From Tenodera sinensis (taxonomy: Eukaryota > Arthropoda > Insecta > Mantodea > Mantidae): a stretch of DNA of 64,000 nucleotides. Both the position numbers and the translations under genes were made by a program. Position 1 is the stretch's first letter. Every line of letters starts with the position of its first letter. The notes beneath the pieces are model-generated. The model was not told where the DNA came from and searched no databases. It was given only the letters and a program-made list of their open reading frames with translations. The stretch lies in the NCBI GenBank assembly GCA_030765045.1, contig CM060969.1, positions 59,316,716-59,380,715 on the forward strand. The letters are read 5' to 3'. This document shows positions 45,217 through 56,730 of this stretch, piece after piece.

Positions 45217-45421
45217 CTCAAACTCATGGCCTTCATCAGGAATTGCATAAGAAATAAACGCCATCTCAAACTCATGGCCTTCATCAGGAATTGCATAAGA
45301 AATAAACGCCATCTCAAAATCATGGCCTTCATCAGGAACTGCATAAGAAATAAACGCCATCTCAAACTCATGACCTTCATCAGAAACTGCATAGAAAATG
45401 AACGCCATCTCAAAATCATGC
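45217..45421. repeat. 48-bp tandem repeat, 4.3 units
   Basis: Unit starts ctcaaactcatggccttcat and ends aaataaacgccat. Units begin at 45217, 45265, 45313, 45361 and 45409 (partial). On the minus strand each unit holds CTGATGA and a GGCCAT/ATGGC stem but GTTT in place of GAAA, so these look like duplicated, inactive half-copies of the PLE terminal motif. The 16-codon period makes every frame open. Confidence 0.95.
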
Positions 45422-46163
45422 CTTCTTTTGAGCGTTCGTGTCCAAGCTGTGCTCAGTCATAGGCTGTTGTCTCTATTAAAATTATTTGGGTCTAAGTTAA
45501 TTTCGATTGCCTCTTTTGCAAATCTGTCGTAAAGTAAGTTACTTTGGTATAAAACTGCAACCTCATAAATAAAATTCTGTGATCATTGTCGAAACTATGC
45601 TGTGCTATTGCTGATTTTTCAGGTTGTGGTAGTTGTAGATTGTGTTTGTGTTCTTCACATCTCTTTTCAATCATACAATGTCTTTCCACATTGGCAAGGA
45701 ATTTTGTAAATACCAGGTGTTTTAAAACAAAGATTGCCCTTAACCAGCGCCATGTACTGTCTCAGGTTTTTTTGGTGGCAGAAATGTTTTAATGTTTTTT
45801 GAGTATCCATGCAATTTTGTTACAGATTGTTCTGTAGAAAGGAATAAACCCCTCTCCTTTAGATTTTCCTTCTTCCTCTGTGTTGTGATTGTCCGTGGAG
45901 CAGTTTCTGTTATTCTTAACTCTCCAGTGTGCTTGATGAATGTCTATGTTTGTGTAACCATTCTTTTTAAAGGTGTTTATCAAATGATTTATTTATGGGA
46001 TAAGTGAACTTTGTCCACAATTCATAAGCTGAATGAAACAAGGCAGTGGGTGTTTTCTTCTGGATGGAATGGTGATGACTACATGCATCAAGATAGTAAT
46101 CTGTGTGCAGTTCTAGATGAGGGCCATGAGTTTGAGACAGCCATTTATTTATTAATTCATTTC

Positions 46164-46197
46164 CTGATGATGGCCATGGAGTTTGAAATGGCTGAAA
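46164..46197 (+). ncRNA. hammerhead-like core, PLE E right end
   Basis: CTGATGA, stem GGCCAT/ATGGCT with a 10-nt loop, then GAAAGCTC. Both boxes fit the consensus exactly. Confidence 0.55.
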
Positions 46198-46325
46198 GCT
46201 CAAACAATTTTATAGATATTACATGACTGGTAACCCAAGAAGCTTTAATTAATAATCATGCTTGTGAAAGCGTCAAATCTTATATCCAGAAAACATATAA
46301 TGCTGACTGTATGCATATTTTAAAT

Positions 46326-46672
46326 GTGCATACAAACCCTCTAAGAAGTCTTCACATACTCCAGATTGAATATGTCTGGCTAGAGCGTGGAACTCTGTTT
46401 CTGGCTATGGAATGTGTGTGTGTGTGTTATGCATGCATGTAAGTGGGGTATGGGTTTGTGTGTATATGTGTGTGTGTTTTTTTCCCCCTTGATTTCGAAG
46501 AGTTATACATTTTGCCAGATGCAAAATATATTAGATAGACTACAAATTCAAGTAAAACTTTGCATTAAAGGTAATGTAGCATTTGCTCACAAATCATGAC
46601 ACATTGATATGTTTAAAACATACTTAACATTATGTTATGAATTGATGGAGTCATCCATTTATTTTTTTCCAG
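46326..46672. other. end of last intron, with a TG-rich tract
   Basis: A tgtgtg-rich stretch at about 46410-46480, then a polypyrimidine tract (atttttttccag) before the exon. No element recognised. Confidence 0.5.
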
Positions 46673-46818
46673 GTAAACATTATGGAAAGATTGTAGACTG
46701 GATGGATGCAACAGGAAAGGAATTGACACTATGGCAACATATGCTAGAGCGACCAAATTTCTGGGTAGAAGGATGCCTGACTTTAAGGCCTTCATTGGAT
46801 CAACGTAATGCTTCCTAG
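46673..46818 (+). CDS. btsz: Bitesize / synaptotagmin-like protein, last coding exon
   Basis: Begins after tttttttccag, completes the Gly codon left open at 18126 and ends with TAG at 46816-46818. It encodes GKHYGKIVDWMDATGKELTL, WQHMLERPNFWVEGCLTLRP and SLDQRNAS. DWMDATGKE and LWQ-M-PN-W-EG-L-LR are hallmarks of the C2B end in synaptotagmin-like proteins. Joined with the exons at 5126 and 17918 it gives a complete C2B. The exact phase match across three exons spaced over 41.7 kb is strong support that these are one gene. Confidence 0.88.
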
Positions 46819-48150
46819 TGAACACATCTCCCTATTTCTACACCAATAAATGGGCAGAAATATAACAAAAGATAACATTTTGGCAGTTATATTGTTTGAT
46901 TGTTGAAGCTAAAAATTATAAGTATAGAAGAAACGATCTGTTGCTAAATTTAATCCAGCATGCCTATGTATCACAAGTGCTATATGTATACATATGATGA
47001 ACACCAGATTGTGTAATATAATGTGTTGTGATATAACTGTGCCGTAAATGTTATAATATGTACTCAGTACCTTCATATTTTCTTTGTTGCTTTTTCAGTC
47101 TTATTTTTGTTGCTTGGTGCTGTGAAGTTAAAGCTTATCAAGTCCCAAATTCAGCTATCCCCAAATTCAACTCTATGGGAATTTCATACATGTATGCAAT
47201 TCCTAAAATGTCATTCGGATATTAAATATACCTTTTCATCTACTGAAGTGTGTTTCTGATTTGCATCAGTTTATTACCAGTAAACTGTGTGTAAAGTCAG
47301 TTCTGTTTTCTGCTGTACAAAACTTGTATTTTTGAGTATAAGATTTTTTAATGTAAATTCAATTACTACTGCTATTTGCCTACCAGAAGTTGTGTGTGTT
47401 TATTTTAATCCTGTGTAAGGTGAATACCAGAAGATACAACTGAAGCATTATAGCACAGAAAATAAAGCTATGAATGATAATATAGACAAAATATAGTTAC
47501 AGCTGTATGTGAAAAGTATTAAAAGTGATATTTTTATATGGTGATTGTAATTTTTATATGATATTTGTAGAGAAATATTTCTATGTCATTTGAAGTGTAT
47601 AACTACAGAAGGTTTATCGCTGTGTATAATTATTTGCTGGCATTTGAAGTTATAAAGTTGTTTCCCTTTTAATTTACACACATTCGTTACAGGTATTAGT
47701 GAATGTTTATACACTGGGGCCTTGCAGGATGGTGTTTAATGTGGGTTTTAGAAATTCCCAAATACAAGAATAATTTAATTGTAGTAAAATGTGAAATTAC
47801 CTGATACAGGAGCTAATGACTATTATCCATTGGTGCCAATAAGTTTTATATCACTTGTCCTTAATCAGTGTTTGTATGGGCTCTGAAGTACATGTTTTCC
47901 AATGTTTAGTAAAACGTTAGTTTAAGTACTCTATAACAATGGTTGAATATGTGTGTATAAAAACATGTATAGCACATTGCTAGCATTACAAATTACTTCC
48001 TGCAAACTATGTTTTGTTTTGTGTATGTACTAATGCCTGCCCATTTAATTAAGAGAATTTTCTCTGTATTTCTATGCATTATCATGGTTCATACCTTGTC
48101 AGTGTCGAATTACAACTAATAAACAGTGATAGTATTCTGCCACTAAAGTG
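46819..48150 (+). other. btsz: 3' UTR of the Bitesize gene (inferred)
   Basis: No transposon coding is seen here, unlike the flanks. AATAAA hexamers at 47461-47466 and 48118-48123 are candidate polyadenylation signals. The end is inferred. Confidence 0.55.
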
Positions 48151-49845
48151 AAGTGAGGACCAAAAAATAATGCCAACATTTTATTTGAGTCTTCCTAGAC
48201 ACCCATCAATAATGTGGCTATATACATCATTTCTAGAAACGAAATATCATTCTTAATGTTATAATTTGATATGTTGGAAGTTTAATAGATAAATAATAAT
48301 GTTTCATGAACTGTTAACATTTTAGCAGCTTTCTTATGCTACAGTTAGACTAGACTGACTGCAATGACCTTGAGTTGGGTGAAAGTTACTGGCTCACCAT
48401 CCAAATCACATAAATATACAGGTTTGGCCTATCTGCATTGCAGCATATATTGAAAATTGATTGCAAACACATTCATTACATCTAGATTTTGTATATCTTC
48501 TTTCAAACAATGCAACAGTGATTAAAAGAGAGCTCATTTTATTCTTAAGAGTAACAATTTTCCATTCCAAGTAGCTGTCAGAACTTGTGATATATTTGAC
48601 TGAGCTTGAGAATGAACCTATTGATAGACATGGCAACTTTCTGCCAGCCCAAGGTCAATGTGCATTTGGTCTAGTCCGACTTTAGACGTGTATTATTTTA
48701 TAATTCCTGGTCTTTCATTTGCATAGCCATTTATACCTACTGTGAGTTAATTTGGTTCAAGGTTCATAAAAGTGTCAAGTCATTTCCACTAGCAAGTTAG
48801 GGGTGGAGGTAGAAAACATTTTTTGTGGTCACAAACACCGAAATTTGCTCCTTGATTTGTCTTGTTTTGTGTTCAGTGTCAGAATACTCTAGTGTATATT
48901 ATTTGAAATTAAAGTTCAACGTTATATCATTGCTTTTGAAATGGAAGGTGGTGTGCAGACCTGGTACATATATTTCTCTTATTAACTGTGATGGAACTAC
49001 TACCACAGAGGAGGACAGGTATCGCTGCTGTGACGTCAACTCACACAGCTCGCATGCTCCCACCGAAGGCCAGTTGAATGTGTGACATCACAGGGGGAAG
49101 AGGAAATGGCATGTGGGATGCAGCAATGTAGGAAAGACAGGAAACAGATCTGGTGTTGACACAACTAACATCTTGGATATCGTAATTTTAATGCTGACTG
49201 TTTCAATTACAGAATAGTCACAGATTATAAATAATTACATTTCGGCTTTATGCCATCAAAAAATATGTCACAATTGAGGCGCTTAGAATAGCAAGGGCGT
49301 ATGCGCCAAAGTACAAATTTTTTTTTTTCTTGCAACATATAGTATGAAGCCTACTCTTTAATTCCTGTTAAGTGTGAATAGTTGATACGCCCTGGATATG
49401 AACGAATTCTCCATTTGAATACAGCATGGTGTTACGCATTTCAGCCGAATCTCATGAATAGCAAAGGCGTAGGAGCCAACCTGCCGGCCAGAGCCAGCTG
49501 TTACGCTGTGACAGTCGCTCTTGAAGAGAATATAGCAATAAATCGCTTAAGAGAGGGTGCTGTTTATTTTCAAACCTTCACCCCTCATAAATTGTTATTC
49601 TTTAACCTTTTATACATTTTTGTGGTTTTGTAAATGGTTTTTGCCTGGATGTACTGCTGCCTGTACGGAGTATTTTTTTAGTTCAGTCTGTTGCTTTTAA
49701 AGAAACGTGTAACATCTTAGCGGCTTGCAACTCTCGATTTAATTTTTGTTTAGTATTGTGTTTTTAAAGTTGTGTTGTTTACAAACAAAACCATTGAACA
49801 AACTTTTAGTGTATTTAAGTTAATGATTTACTTTTATTAAGCATT
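48151..49845. other. intergenic, possible 5' part of a DNA transposon
   Basis: No coding recognised. The related words agggcgtatgcgcc (49297), gatacgccctgg (49384) and aaggcgtaggagcc (49464) recur upstream of the DDE-like gene and could be transposase-binding repeats, but I found no terminal inverted repeat. Confidence 0.35.
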
Positions 49846-51675
49846 ATGAGTGACACAGACAGTGATTCCATATCGCAGCACGTAAGTCGTCCCAGAGAAT
49901 GCTGCGTGCAGAAAAATCAATGGAAAATGCATATGACCAAGAAGAAGAGAAATACAGGTGAAGAATATGTAAGTTTAAAACCAAACATGTAGTAAACGCA
50001 AAAGAAGTAGGACCTGCTTGTCGGTGTGGTTGTTTTGACAACCTGGGTCGAGATAAAATTGATGAAATATTTAAAAAATTTTGGGAAATAGGGGATTACA
50101 ACTTACAGAATAGTTATTTAAATAAACTAATGACAAGTGTGGATGTGAAAAGATCGCGTGTGAAAGACAGACTTTCTCGTGGATTGCGCACAGTGGATTA
50201 TAAAGTGATTCATGGAAGTAAGAGTTACAATGTTTGTGCAGTTGCTTTTCGTAATATTCATGGTTTGAGTGAAAAGAGACTGCATATTGCTCGTAACAAA
50301 GTTAGAGGAACTGGAACCATTGATGTAGATCATCGTGGTCATCAGGAAAAGACAAGAAGAATACCTGAATCAGACAGAGAAAAAGTAAAGGCACATATTG
50401 ACAGTTTCCCTGCGTTATCCAGCCACTACAGCAGAGCTAAAAGTCCACACAGAAAATATTTAGCCTCTGATTTAAATATATCCACAATGTACAACGCTTA
50501 TTGTGACTGGATTGTTGAAAACCATGCTGAAGATCTTCCAGTTTCTGAATCCTTTTACCGCCACGTTTTTAATTCGGAGTTTAATCTTGGATTTTCTCCT
50601 CCTCTGTCTGACACCTGCAACTATTGTGACAAAACAAAGCGACAACTGGAGACGATGAAAGAAGACATCGATTCCGAGAAAATAAAAAAATTAAAACAAG
50701 AAATGAGTGTGCATGAACTTAGAGCTAAGGTGGCACAAAGACTGTTAAAGCTAATGGCTGGTAATATAGATCCAATAGTTGCTGCTGTTGCAATGGACAT
50801 GCAACAAGCGCTTCCAACACCAAAAATTAACTCGGGAATACAATTTTATAAGAGGAAATTATGGACTTACAATTTCAATATTCACAATGTAAAGGACAGA
50901 ACAGCTTCAATGTATCTTTGGGATGAAAGTGTTGGAAAGCGAGGCTCTGCTGAAATTTCAAGCTGCCTCATGAACTATATTGAGAATAAAATAGCACAAG
51001 AAGTGAAGACATTATGCATTTTCAGCGATAACTGCAGTGGGCAAAATAAAAACCTGAACCTGTCTTAGATACATCCATGCAGGCCAATTCTCAAAAATTG
51101 AACATGTCTTCATGGTTCCCGGCCACTCTTATCTTCCTTGTGATCGTGATTTTGGGAATATAGAATTATATCTTAGGAAAAGAGAAGTGTTTACTGGGAT
51201 TCAATATGCTCAACAAATAAGAATTTGCAGAAAGAAGAACCCCTTTGATGTCAGTATGGTAAAGAGAGACCAGTTTAAAGATGTAGGAGTTTTACAACAT
51301 CACATAACCAAGCGGCAAGTTCTGGGCGCCAAGTTTTCAGAGGGCAAAGTTTTTATTTTCTCCAGCGACTACAAAATGGGATTTGGCATTAAACCTAGTT
51401 ATAGCGGAGAACCTTATCAAGTAAATCTGCAAAAAGGACATGTGAAGAGTTACGATCATCATTTTAATCTTTCGACAGTAAGCCTACCGAATAAGTACAC
51501 TAAGGCTGTAGTTATTTCACCAGAAAAACTTGCAGATCTTCACTCACTTCTTCCTTACATTCCCGCAAATCATCATGCATACTTCAACAGTATATTTACT
51601 AATCAAGAAACCATGGATCACACACCAGAGGTAGAAGAAGAGACAGCAGTGGATGACGATACTTTACATTACTAA
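49846..51675 (+). pseudogene. DDE/RNase H-fold transposase-like protein (DUF7869-like)
   Basis: From ATG 49846 the first frame reads MSDTDSDSISQHVSRPRECC and QWKMHMTKKKRNTGEEYV. It then shifts to a frame with ACRCGCFDNLGRDKIDEIFK near 50010, leading into the long ORF from 50130. That ORF has NVCAVAFRNIHGLSEKRLHI, a CNYCDKTK cysteine pair followed by a coiled coil, VAMDMQQALPTPK and CIFSDNCSGQNKNLN. A second shift near 51062 leads to MVPGHSYLPCDRDFGNIELY. The Asp of MDMQQ, the Asp of SDN and the Asp/Glu of CDRDFGNIE are candidate catalytic acids. Only two or so frame breaks in about 600 codons suggest recent death. Family name is from memory. Confidence 0.65.
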
Positions 51676-51851
51676 CGTACTCTGGTTCCTCACGGCACAG
51701 CACAACTTGGACCAGCGCTTAAACATCTTCAGTGAGCTAAACATACTTCTTTTTAACTTGCTTTTTTAATTCACTTTAGAAATATTGTTTGTTAGTATTA
51801 GAGCAAATATTTACTAATATTAGTTAAAATATTACTTGCAGACATTTGTAA

Positions 51852-53590
51852 TCAAAGACTGCATGTTAGTTTGTGATCTGACAATGTGCTTTGGGATTTT
51901 GAGTTAGAAAGGTTCATAACAGAAAAGAATTGTTCGCATACATGCGTAGAACCAAGCATACATATTATTCGTGCAGCAAGGGTGCACAACCTTGGAAATC
52001 TGATTTGAGAAACATTCTCATAAAAATCAGCCAAGTCTTCCTTGTGTTTATATTTGTCCTTCAGCAAGCCATCGCACTGTAAATTTATCAATTCAGTTTG
52101 GTACCTGCTAGAAACATTGTTAACATCCAATGAATACGGGGTTGCAAAGATCTGAAAAATAGTAGACAATGTTTCTACATCTTGAAACCTGGTCTCAAAC
52201 TGGTGACGAAGATTTTGTAAAGTCTGCACACATATTCTTCAGAGTATTATCAGGAGCACACACTTGCGATAACTTCGGAAAATGTACTGTGTTTCCAGCC
52301 AACAGTTAATTCATTCACAGATTCAATGTCATTTGGAAGGCTTTAATTCTGTAGTACATATCTGTTATGATTAGGTCTTTGCCTTGCAGTGAGCCACTTA
52401 AATCGTTGAGGTGAGCAGTTAAATCAGCAAGAAAAGCTAAGTCGCAAATCCAGCTTTTGTTTTGCAGATTGTGACTAGTCATGAATGATGCTATTTCTTC
52501 TCTTAACTCAAAGAATCGATCCAACACCTTACCCTTGCTCAACCATCGCACATCACAATAATAAAGGAGATCATCATAATGACTGCCACATTCTTCAAGA
52601 AATGTTTTAAACTATGTTGAAGGCCTCTTGATCAGATAGCATTTGTAAAGTGCACCACAATATCCATAACATTTTTAACTTTCACATTCTTGGCACAAAG
52701 GTTCTCTTGATGAATGCAGTGGATTGCAATGAGATCATCTGTAGCACCAGGAACATGTTTCATACGCTCTTTCATCTGAGTTATTAATCCAACATTGAAT
52801 CCTGTCATAGACAGAGCCCCATTTGTTGTGACAGAAACAGGGTTATTCCAACTCAGGCCAGTGTTTTCAATAACCTTTGAAAATGTCCAATCCTGTAGTG
52901 GTGCCTTTAAGGGAAACTAAATCTAACAATTGCTCTATGATGTTCAACTTGCATCAACCTAATAAAAATAACCAATTGTGCGGTGTGTCACTACTGTCGT
53001 CAACAGTTAAGGAATAATGTAAAAAGTTGCACACCATAACATCAAATTGCTCGTGGACATCTGTACCCATTTCATGAATACGCCGCATAATAGTCTTAGG
53101 AGACAAACTTAGTCTTTCAAAGTGTTCTAACAAATGTGGACACAATTCTTCAGCAGCCATCACAATTACTTCTTTTGCGAAATCTCCTTCAGTAAATGGC
53201 CTTTTTCTTGGCTATGTGAAGAGCTATTCTGCAGCTCAAATGGACAGATCCTTTGCTACTTTTACAGTCCTCCACATCAGCTTTTTTCTTTAATCCTGAT
53301 ATTACTGCATCATGCTTTTCTCCTTGATATTTACCATTTTTATTTGCATGGCACATAGTATAATCATGTAAATTATATTTCTTAGTGACATACTAATCTC
53401 TTAGCAACTTCACCACATTGCACAAACAGATAAAGATTTTCCCATACTGACAGAAAAACTGGTTCCTCCAGTTTCCTTGTACTCTCCATGTTGTCATTGA
53501 GAGAGATAAAGCTGACTGAACACTCCAGTTTTGTACCATTAGCGCTACTGATTTAGGCAGCATTGCAATACATAGCTCTCACCTGACGTC
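51852..53590 (-). pseudogene. second SCAND3/GTF2IRD2-like hAT transposon
   Basis: The minus strand from about 53490 reads ESTRKLEEPVFLSVWENLYL with half a zinc finger. Then come MMAAEELCPHLLEHFERLSL and SPKTIMRR at 53163-53080, a HQENLCAKN block near 52700, RWLSKGKVLDRFFELREEIA at 52551, WICDLAFLADLTAHLNDLSG, and the dimerisation end STHVCEQFFSVMNLSNSKS near 51960. It is the same family as the outer shell of the tower but opposite in strand, with many breaks. It begins directly after the DDE-like gene; its termini are not found. Confidence 0.8.
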
Positions 53591-54189
53591 ACACGAAATT
53601 ACAAGCTTGCTCTTCGTTTAAATAAGTCATATAGCCCAAAGTTGTCTTCTCCTGTACTATCACCTTTCCATTCATCGATTTTGCCTGCATTTCAATCATC
53701 CTCTTCCTCACTCTCATACCTAGTGCTGGACTGACCACCTGCTTCCAGGTTCCTCTGCTCCCCGACAGGCATCTAGCCCTAGGCACTGACTTGTAAGTCC
53801 TATATAAGGGGAGGGTAATCAGGTAAAGAAAAAGAAGGTCAAGAACCTAAATGGCTCATTTCACATATTAGACATTTTTTTTTCAGTGAAAGGGCGCTTT
53901 TTGACAATAATTGTATTGAACATATTTGTTATACTCATCATGTAGAATCCCTGGTTAACATATGGCCGAAGCAGTACTTTCCAACCAGTATAAGAAGATA
54001 TAAAGGATCAATGTGAGTCCAGCCCTCAAACGCGCAAGATGGCCACCACACATTAATCTAAGGATTACTAACTGAGGTGGTAGGGAAAACAGGATATTGA
54101 AGGTGTTTGAGGCTGTCTCTAAGAACAATTTCTAAGGCGTATAGCAGTGTATGTATGTGTTTATGCACGTTTGCAGTAGAGAGTATATT
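53591..54189. other. intergenic, nothing recognised
   Basis: No element or gene identified. Confidence 0.35.
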
Positions 54190-54300
54190 TTAAGAGGTAG
54201 AACTGGAACTTAAAAATTCAATGCCACAACTGGGATTTGAACCACAGACCTTCCGCTTGCCGGGCGGACGCTCTAACCACTGAGCTATTGTGACAAACTG
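54190..54300 (-). mobile_element. tRNA-derived SINE copy, minus strand
   Basis: The minus strand has TAGCTCAGTGG (A-box), TTAGAGCG and GGTTCAAATCC (B-box), with anticodon loop CCGGCAA. The tail is the same agttctacctct. Upstream on the same strand is the atgccaacaaacttactg module shared with 17415 and 58738. Confidence 0.8.
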
Positions 54301-54640
54301 CCAGAATGGCATTAAATTCTCAACCCAGTAAGTACAGTAAGTTTGTTGGCATAAATAGAGAGTATATTGTTTGTTGTATCTAATGTATGATGCCCAATGC
54401 ACGAGCTTTCTATGCTAATTGTATATATTGGGTGTTCATTTTTATGTGTGATTTCCTGTGCTCTGGTTCAGCAAGAATCATGTCACAGTTGACTGACGAG
54501 TCCACAGATTATGTAGGTTGTGAGGCGAAACAAGAGCAATTCCCCTAGTTGCAACTCTTCATCTGAAAGGCTGATGGTGGGGGAAGTTGAGCAATCATGT
54601 ATGCACAGAAGTCATAACATATCCGTCCACGAAGGAGTAA

Positions 54641-54711
54641 AGCGGAAGGTCTGTGGTTCAAATCCCAGTTGTGGCATTGAATTTTTAAGTTCCAGTTCTA
54701 CCTCTTATACT
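54641..54711 (+). mobile_element. SINE fragment, 3' half
   Basis: Begins at aagcggaaggtctgtggttc and continues through the B-box to agttctacctct. It lies 340 bp from the minus-strand copy in opposite orientation. Confidence 0.75.
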
Positions 54712-54775
54712 TATTGGCAGTTTAATTTTTATTAGTCCCTGCATTATTTATGCAATAAAATTAAAGAGCATGTAC

Positions 54776-54923
54776 CTCTTTAAGTCGTTTTTTTAGTGTT
54801 CCTTCGGAGATACCAAGGTGCTGTGCAACATTTCGTTTTGAAAAGCCTTCCTGCAACTTCTGCTTTGTAATGGCAAGCATATTGCTGTCACATGGCTTTC
54901 GGTCAGTTTTGCTTTTATCTGTC
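54776..54923 (-). CDS. exon with Psq-type helix-turn-helix
   Basis: The minus strand has a tttag acceptor before 54923 and a gtacat donor after 54776, framing 148 bp open throughout. After one leading base it encodes TDKSKTDRKPCDSNMLAITK, QKLQEGFSKRNVAQHLGISE and GTLKKRLKE. This is the fold of Pipsqueak/CENP-B N-terminal DNA-binding domains (helix, KxxVAxxLGI-type turn, recognition helix). It may belong to a host transcription factor or a pogo/Tigger-like transposon gene with introns. No neighbouring exon was recognised in the window. Confidence 0.5.
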
Positions 54924-54996
54924 CTAAATTAAGACATGAATTATCGATATATGCTCAATAGCAACCTAATAAATAAATTAAATGTACTGACAAATA

Positions 54997-55429
54997 CAAG
55001 AGTGGGGCAAAAGTATGCATACGTACTTTTGCCCCACTCCACAGTTCGCACTCTTGCCCCATTGTCACCTTAAACATTTCTCAGGCCTTGCTGCCATCTA
55101 TGGCCAGTTTCATGTAATGACCAAGGCATGGCATAGTCTTGTAGAAAATTGTCTTTGGAATGGCATAGTAGTAAAGTTCTAGTCTTAGCTTTCTGATAGG
55201 ACAATCACATTTCCAAAACTACGAAAAATAACATCAAGATGAATGATTTGAAATCTTACCTCATTGTTTAAAGACAAAACACACCAGCATGACGAAACTA
55301 TGTAGAGAGGCTATCCACCATGTAATCCTGCCAACAGCATACAGTGCTACCAATTACATGGCGTGCTTCATATAAATATCCTTTGTTCATACTCTTACCC
55401 CCTGCGTACTTTTGCCCCGCATTGCTCTA
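54997..55429. mobile_element. MITE-like element with GGGGCAAAAGTA inverted ends
   Basis: The left end gtggggcaaaagtatgca and right end tgcgtacttttgccccgc are inverted copies, each next to a TA dinucleotide (54995-54996, 55430-55431), as in Tc1/mariner/pogo insertions. The left end is itself followed by an inverted tacttttgccccact, a small hairpin. No coding. Confidence 0.55.
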
Positions 55430-55869
55430 TACCTCTGTATCAACTGAGCAGCACCATGTCCTCTTACTCCTCCTTCTTCCACAGCATAATCAAATGCCAA
55501 ATTCTAAATCTAAATCATATCTTGCGCTCTTGTGAATAGTTTACGACACTTTTCAAATTTTCACATGCAATACATGTTACAAGAGCTATGTGGAAACCAT
55601 ATCTGGTAAAAGATTCTTATCCATGTAGCTGATGTAACACGTATTATATTACGTATTATGCTAATACATAATATTTGAGATGTGCTGTAAACTATTCTTG
55701 AGTGCATGAGAATATGACTTCTAAAGAAGTCCGGCAACAGATTGCTGAAAATAAGGTCGGCAAGAACTAAACTTGAAAGTTTTTTTCTACATATAACAAA
55801 ACGGTAAAAATACGAAGTTGTGTTACTTTTCTAATACATTGTTTTCCTCTAAATTTTACTACAAATGCA

Positions 55870-56404
55870 CTGTTTCCTTCTTGTTGCTAACACAGAATCT
55901 TCTCTGCTATACAATTCACTTGTTCTTCTGATAATCTTTCTCATTCTTTCAATGTCTTTCTCCACTTTCAGTGTCTCATATCTTTTCTATTACAATACAA
56001 TCACTCGACAACACATACATACTTGCTGATAAGCTGGTTTATTCACTCTTGTAACTAAACTAACTGTACAGGACAACTTAAACAACTCAACTCTATCACT
56101 GCCTAAAACTACTCTGACAGTCACTTAAAACTGAACTGAACTGCTCACTGTCTGTCCTATTTATACTGGAGCAGGTGTAACATGACCTTCGAGAAACCTC
56201 CATACACACGTGCAACAATGACTCAGCAGAATTACTGGAAGCTTCCGTGTATGATGCTGTTCGATCACATACACACAGTCGTTAGTTGCCTGTAGACCTT
56301 CTTTATGTTTTACTGGCATCATTGTTTATGGTCACACACACACAGTCACTCGCCACATACAATGTATCCTCTCGTCCATATATTGTTGAATGACCCTATG
56401 TCAC
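55870..56404 (-). mobile_element. possible solo LTR
   Basis: The minus strand from 56404 begins TGTGACATAGGG and contains AGTATAAATAGGACAGACAG (TATA-like, near 56160). Its far end could be TTAGCAACA near 55875. No target duplication was found, so this rests on promoter-like layout and a TG start. Confidence 0.35.
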
Positions 56405-56730
56405 AATATGAATAATTATGTCTTTGATTAATTATAACTTTAATAGTCAGATGGAGAGAGTCAGATCACATAAACTGTTGTCAAGATTATGCAATACATT
56501 TTTATTCCCTTTCCCTCAAGAATTACAAAGCACAGTTACAGTAATAACTATAGCAATTATAACTACACATTGAGTTAATGGCAGAGAAAAACAGGAAAGT
56601 ATACCACAAGGTTCTGTAATGCAATTTTTTTTGTACATTGTAAATTAGTAATAATGTTAAAAAAAATTCATGAAAGATAACCTTAGTGACCAAAAAAGGA
56701 GAAACTAAATAGATATAGGTAATTAAAAGG
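56405..56730. other. intergenic, nothing recognised
   Basis: AT-rich, no element identified. Confidence 0.35.

Larger units (their letters stand above)
45048..46325 (-). mobile_element. Penelope-like element E with inverted ends
   Basis: Flanked by a 23-bp direct repeat, ctgactgtatgcatattttaaat (45048-45070, 46303-46325). The interior on the minus strand has worn PLE pieces: HTDYYLDACSHHHSIQKKTP near 46100, a linker with ICNKIAWILKKH near 45800, and a nuclease remnant (EKRCEEHKHNLQLPQPEKSA) near 45650. The outer 150 bp at each side are inverted copies of each other, each with the PLE terminal motif. A 48-bp tandem array lies at 45217-45421. Confidence 0.75.

Noticed and set aside
45198..45462. 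Repetitive proteins with MAFIRNCIRNKRHLK-type or MQFLMKAMSLRWR-type units
   Set aside because: They are translations of a 48-bp tandem repeat whose length is a multiple of three, so all frames are open. No evidence of a gene.
54997..55429. MITE as part of the Psq exon gene
   Set aside because: The exon lies outside the inverted ends and has its own splice sites. Adjacency alone does not link them.
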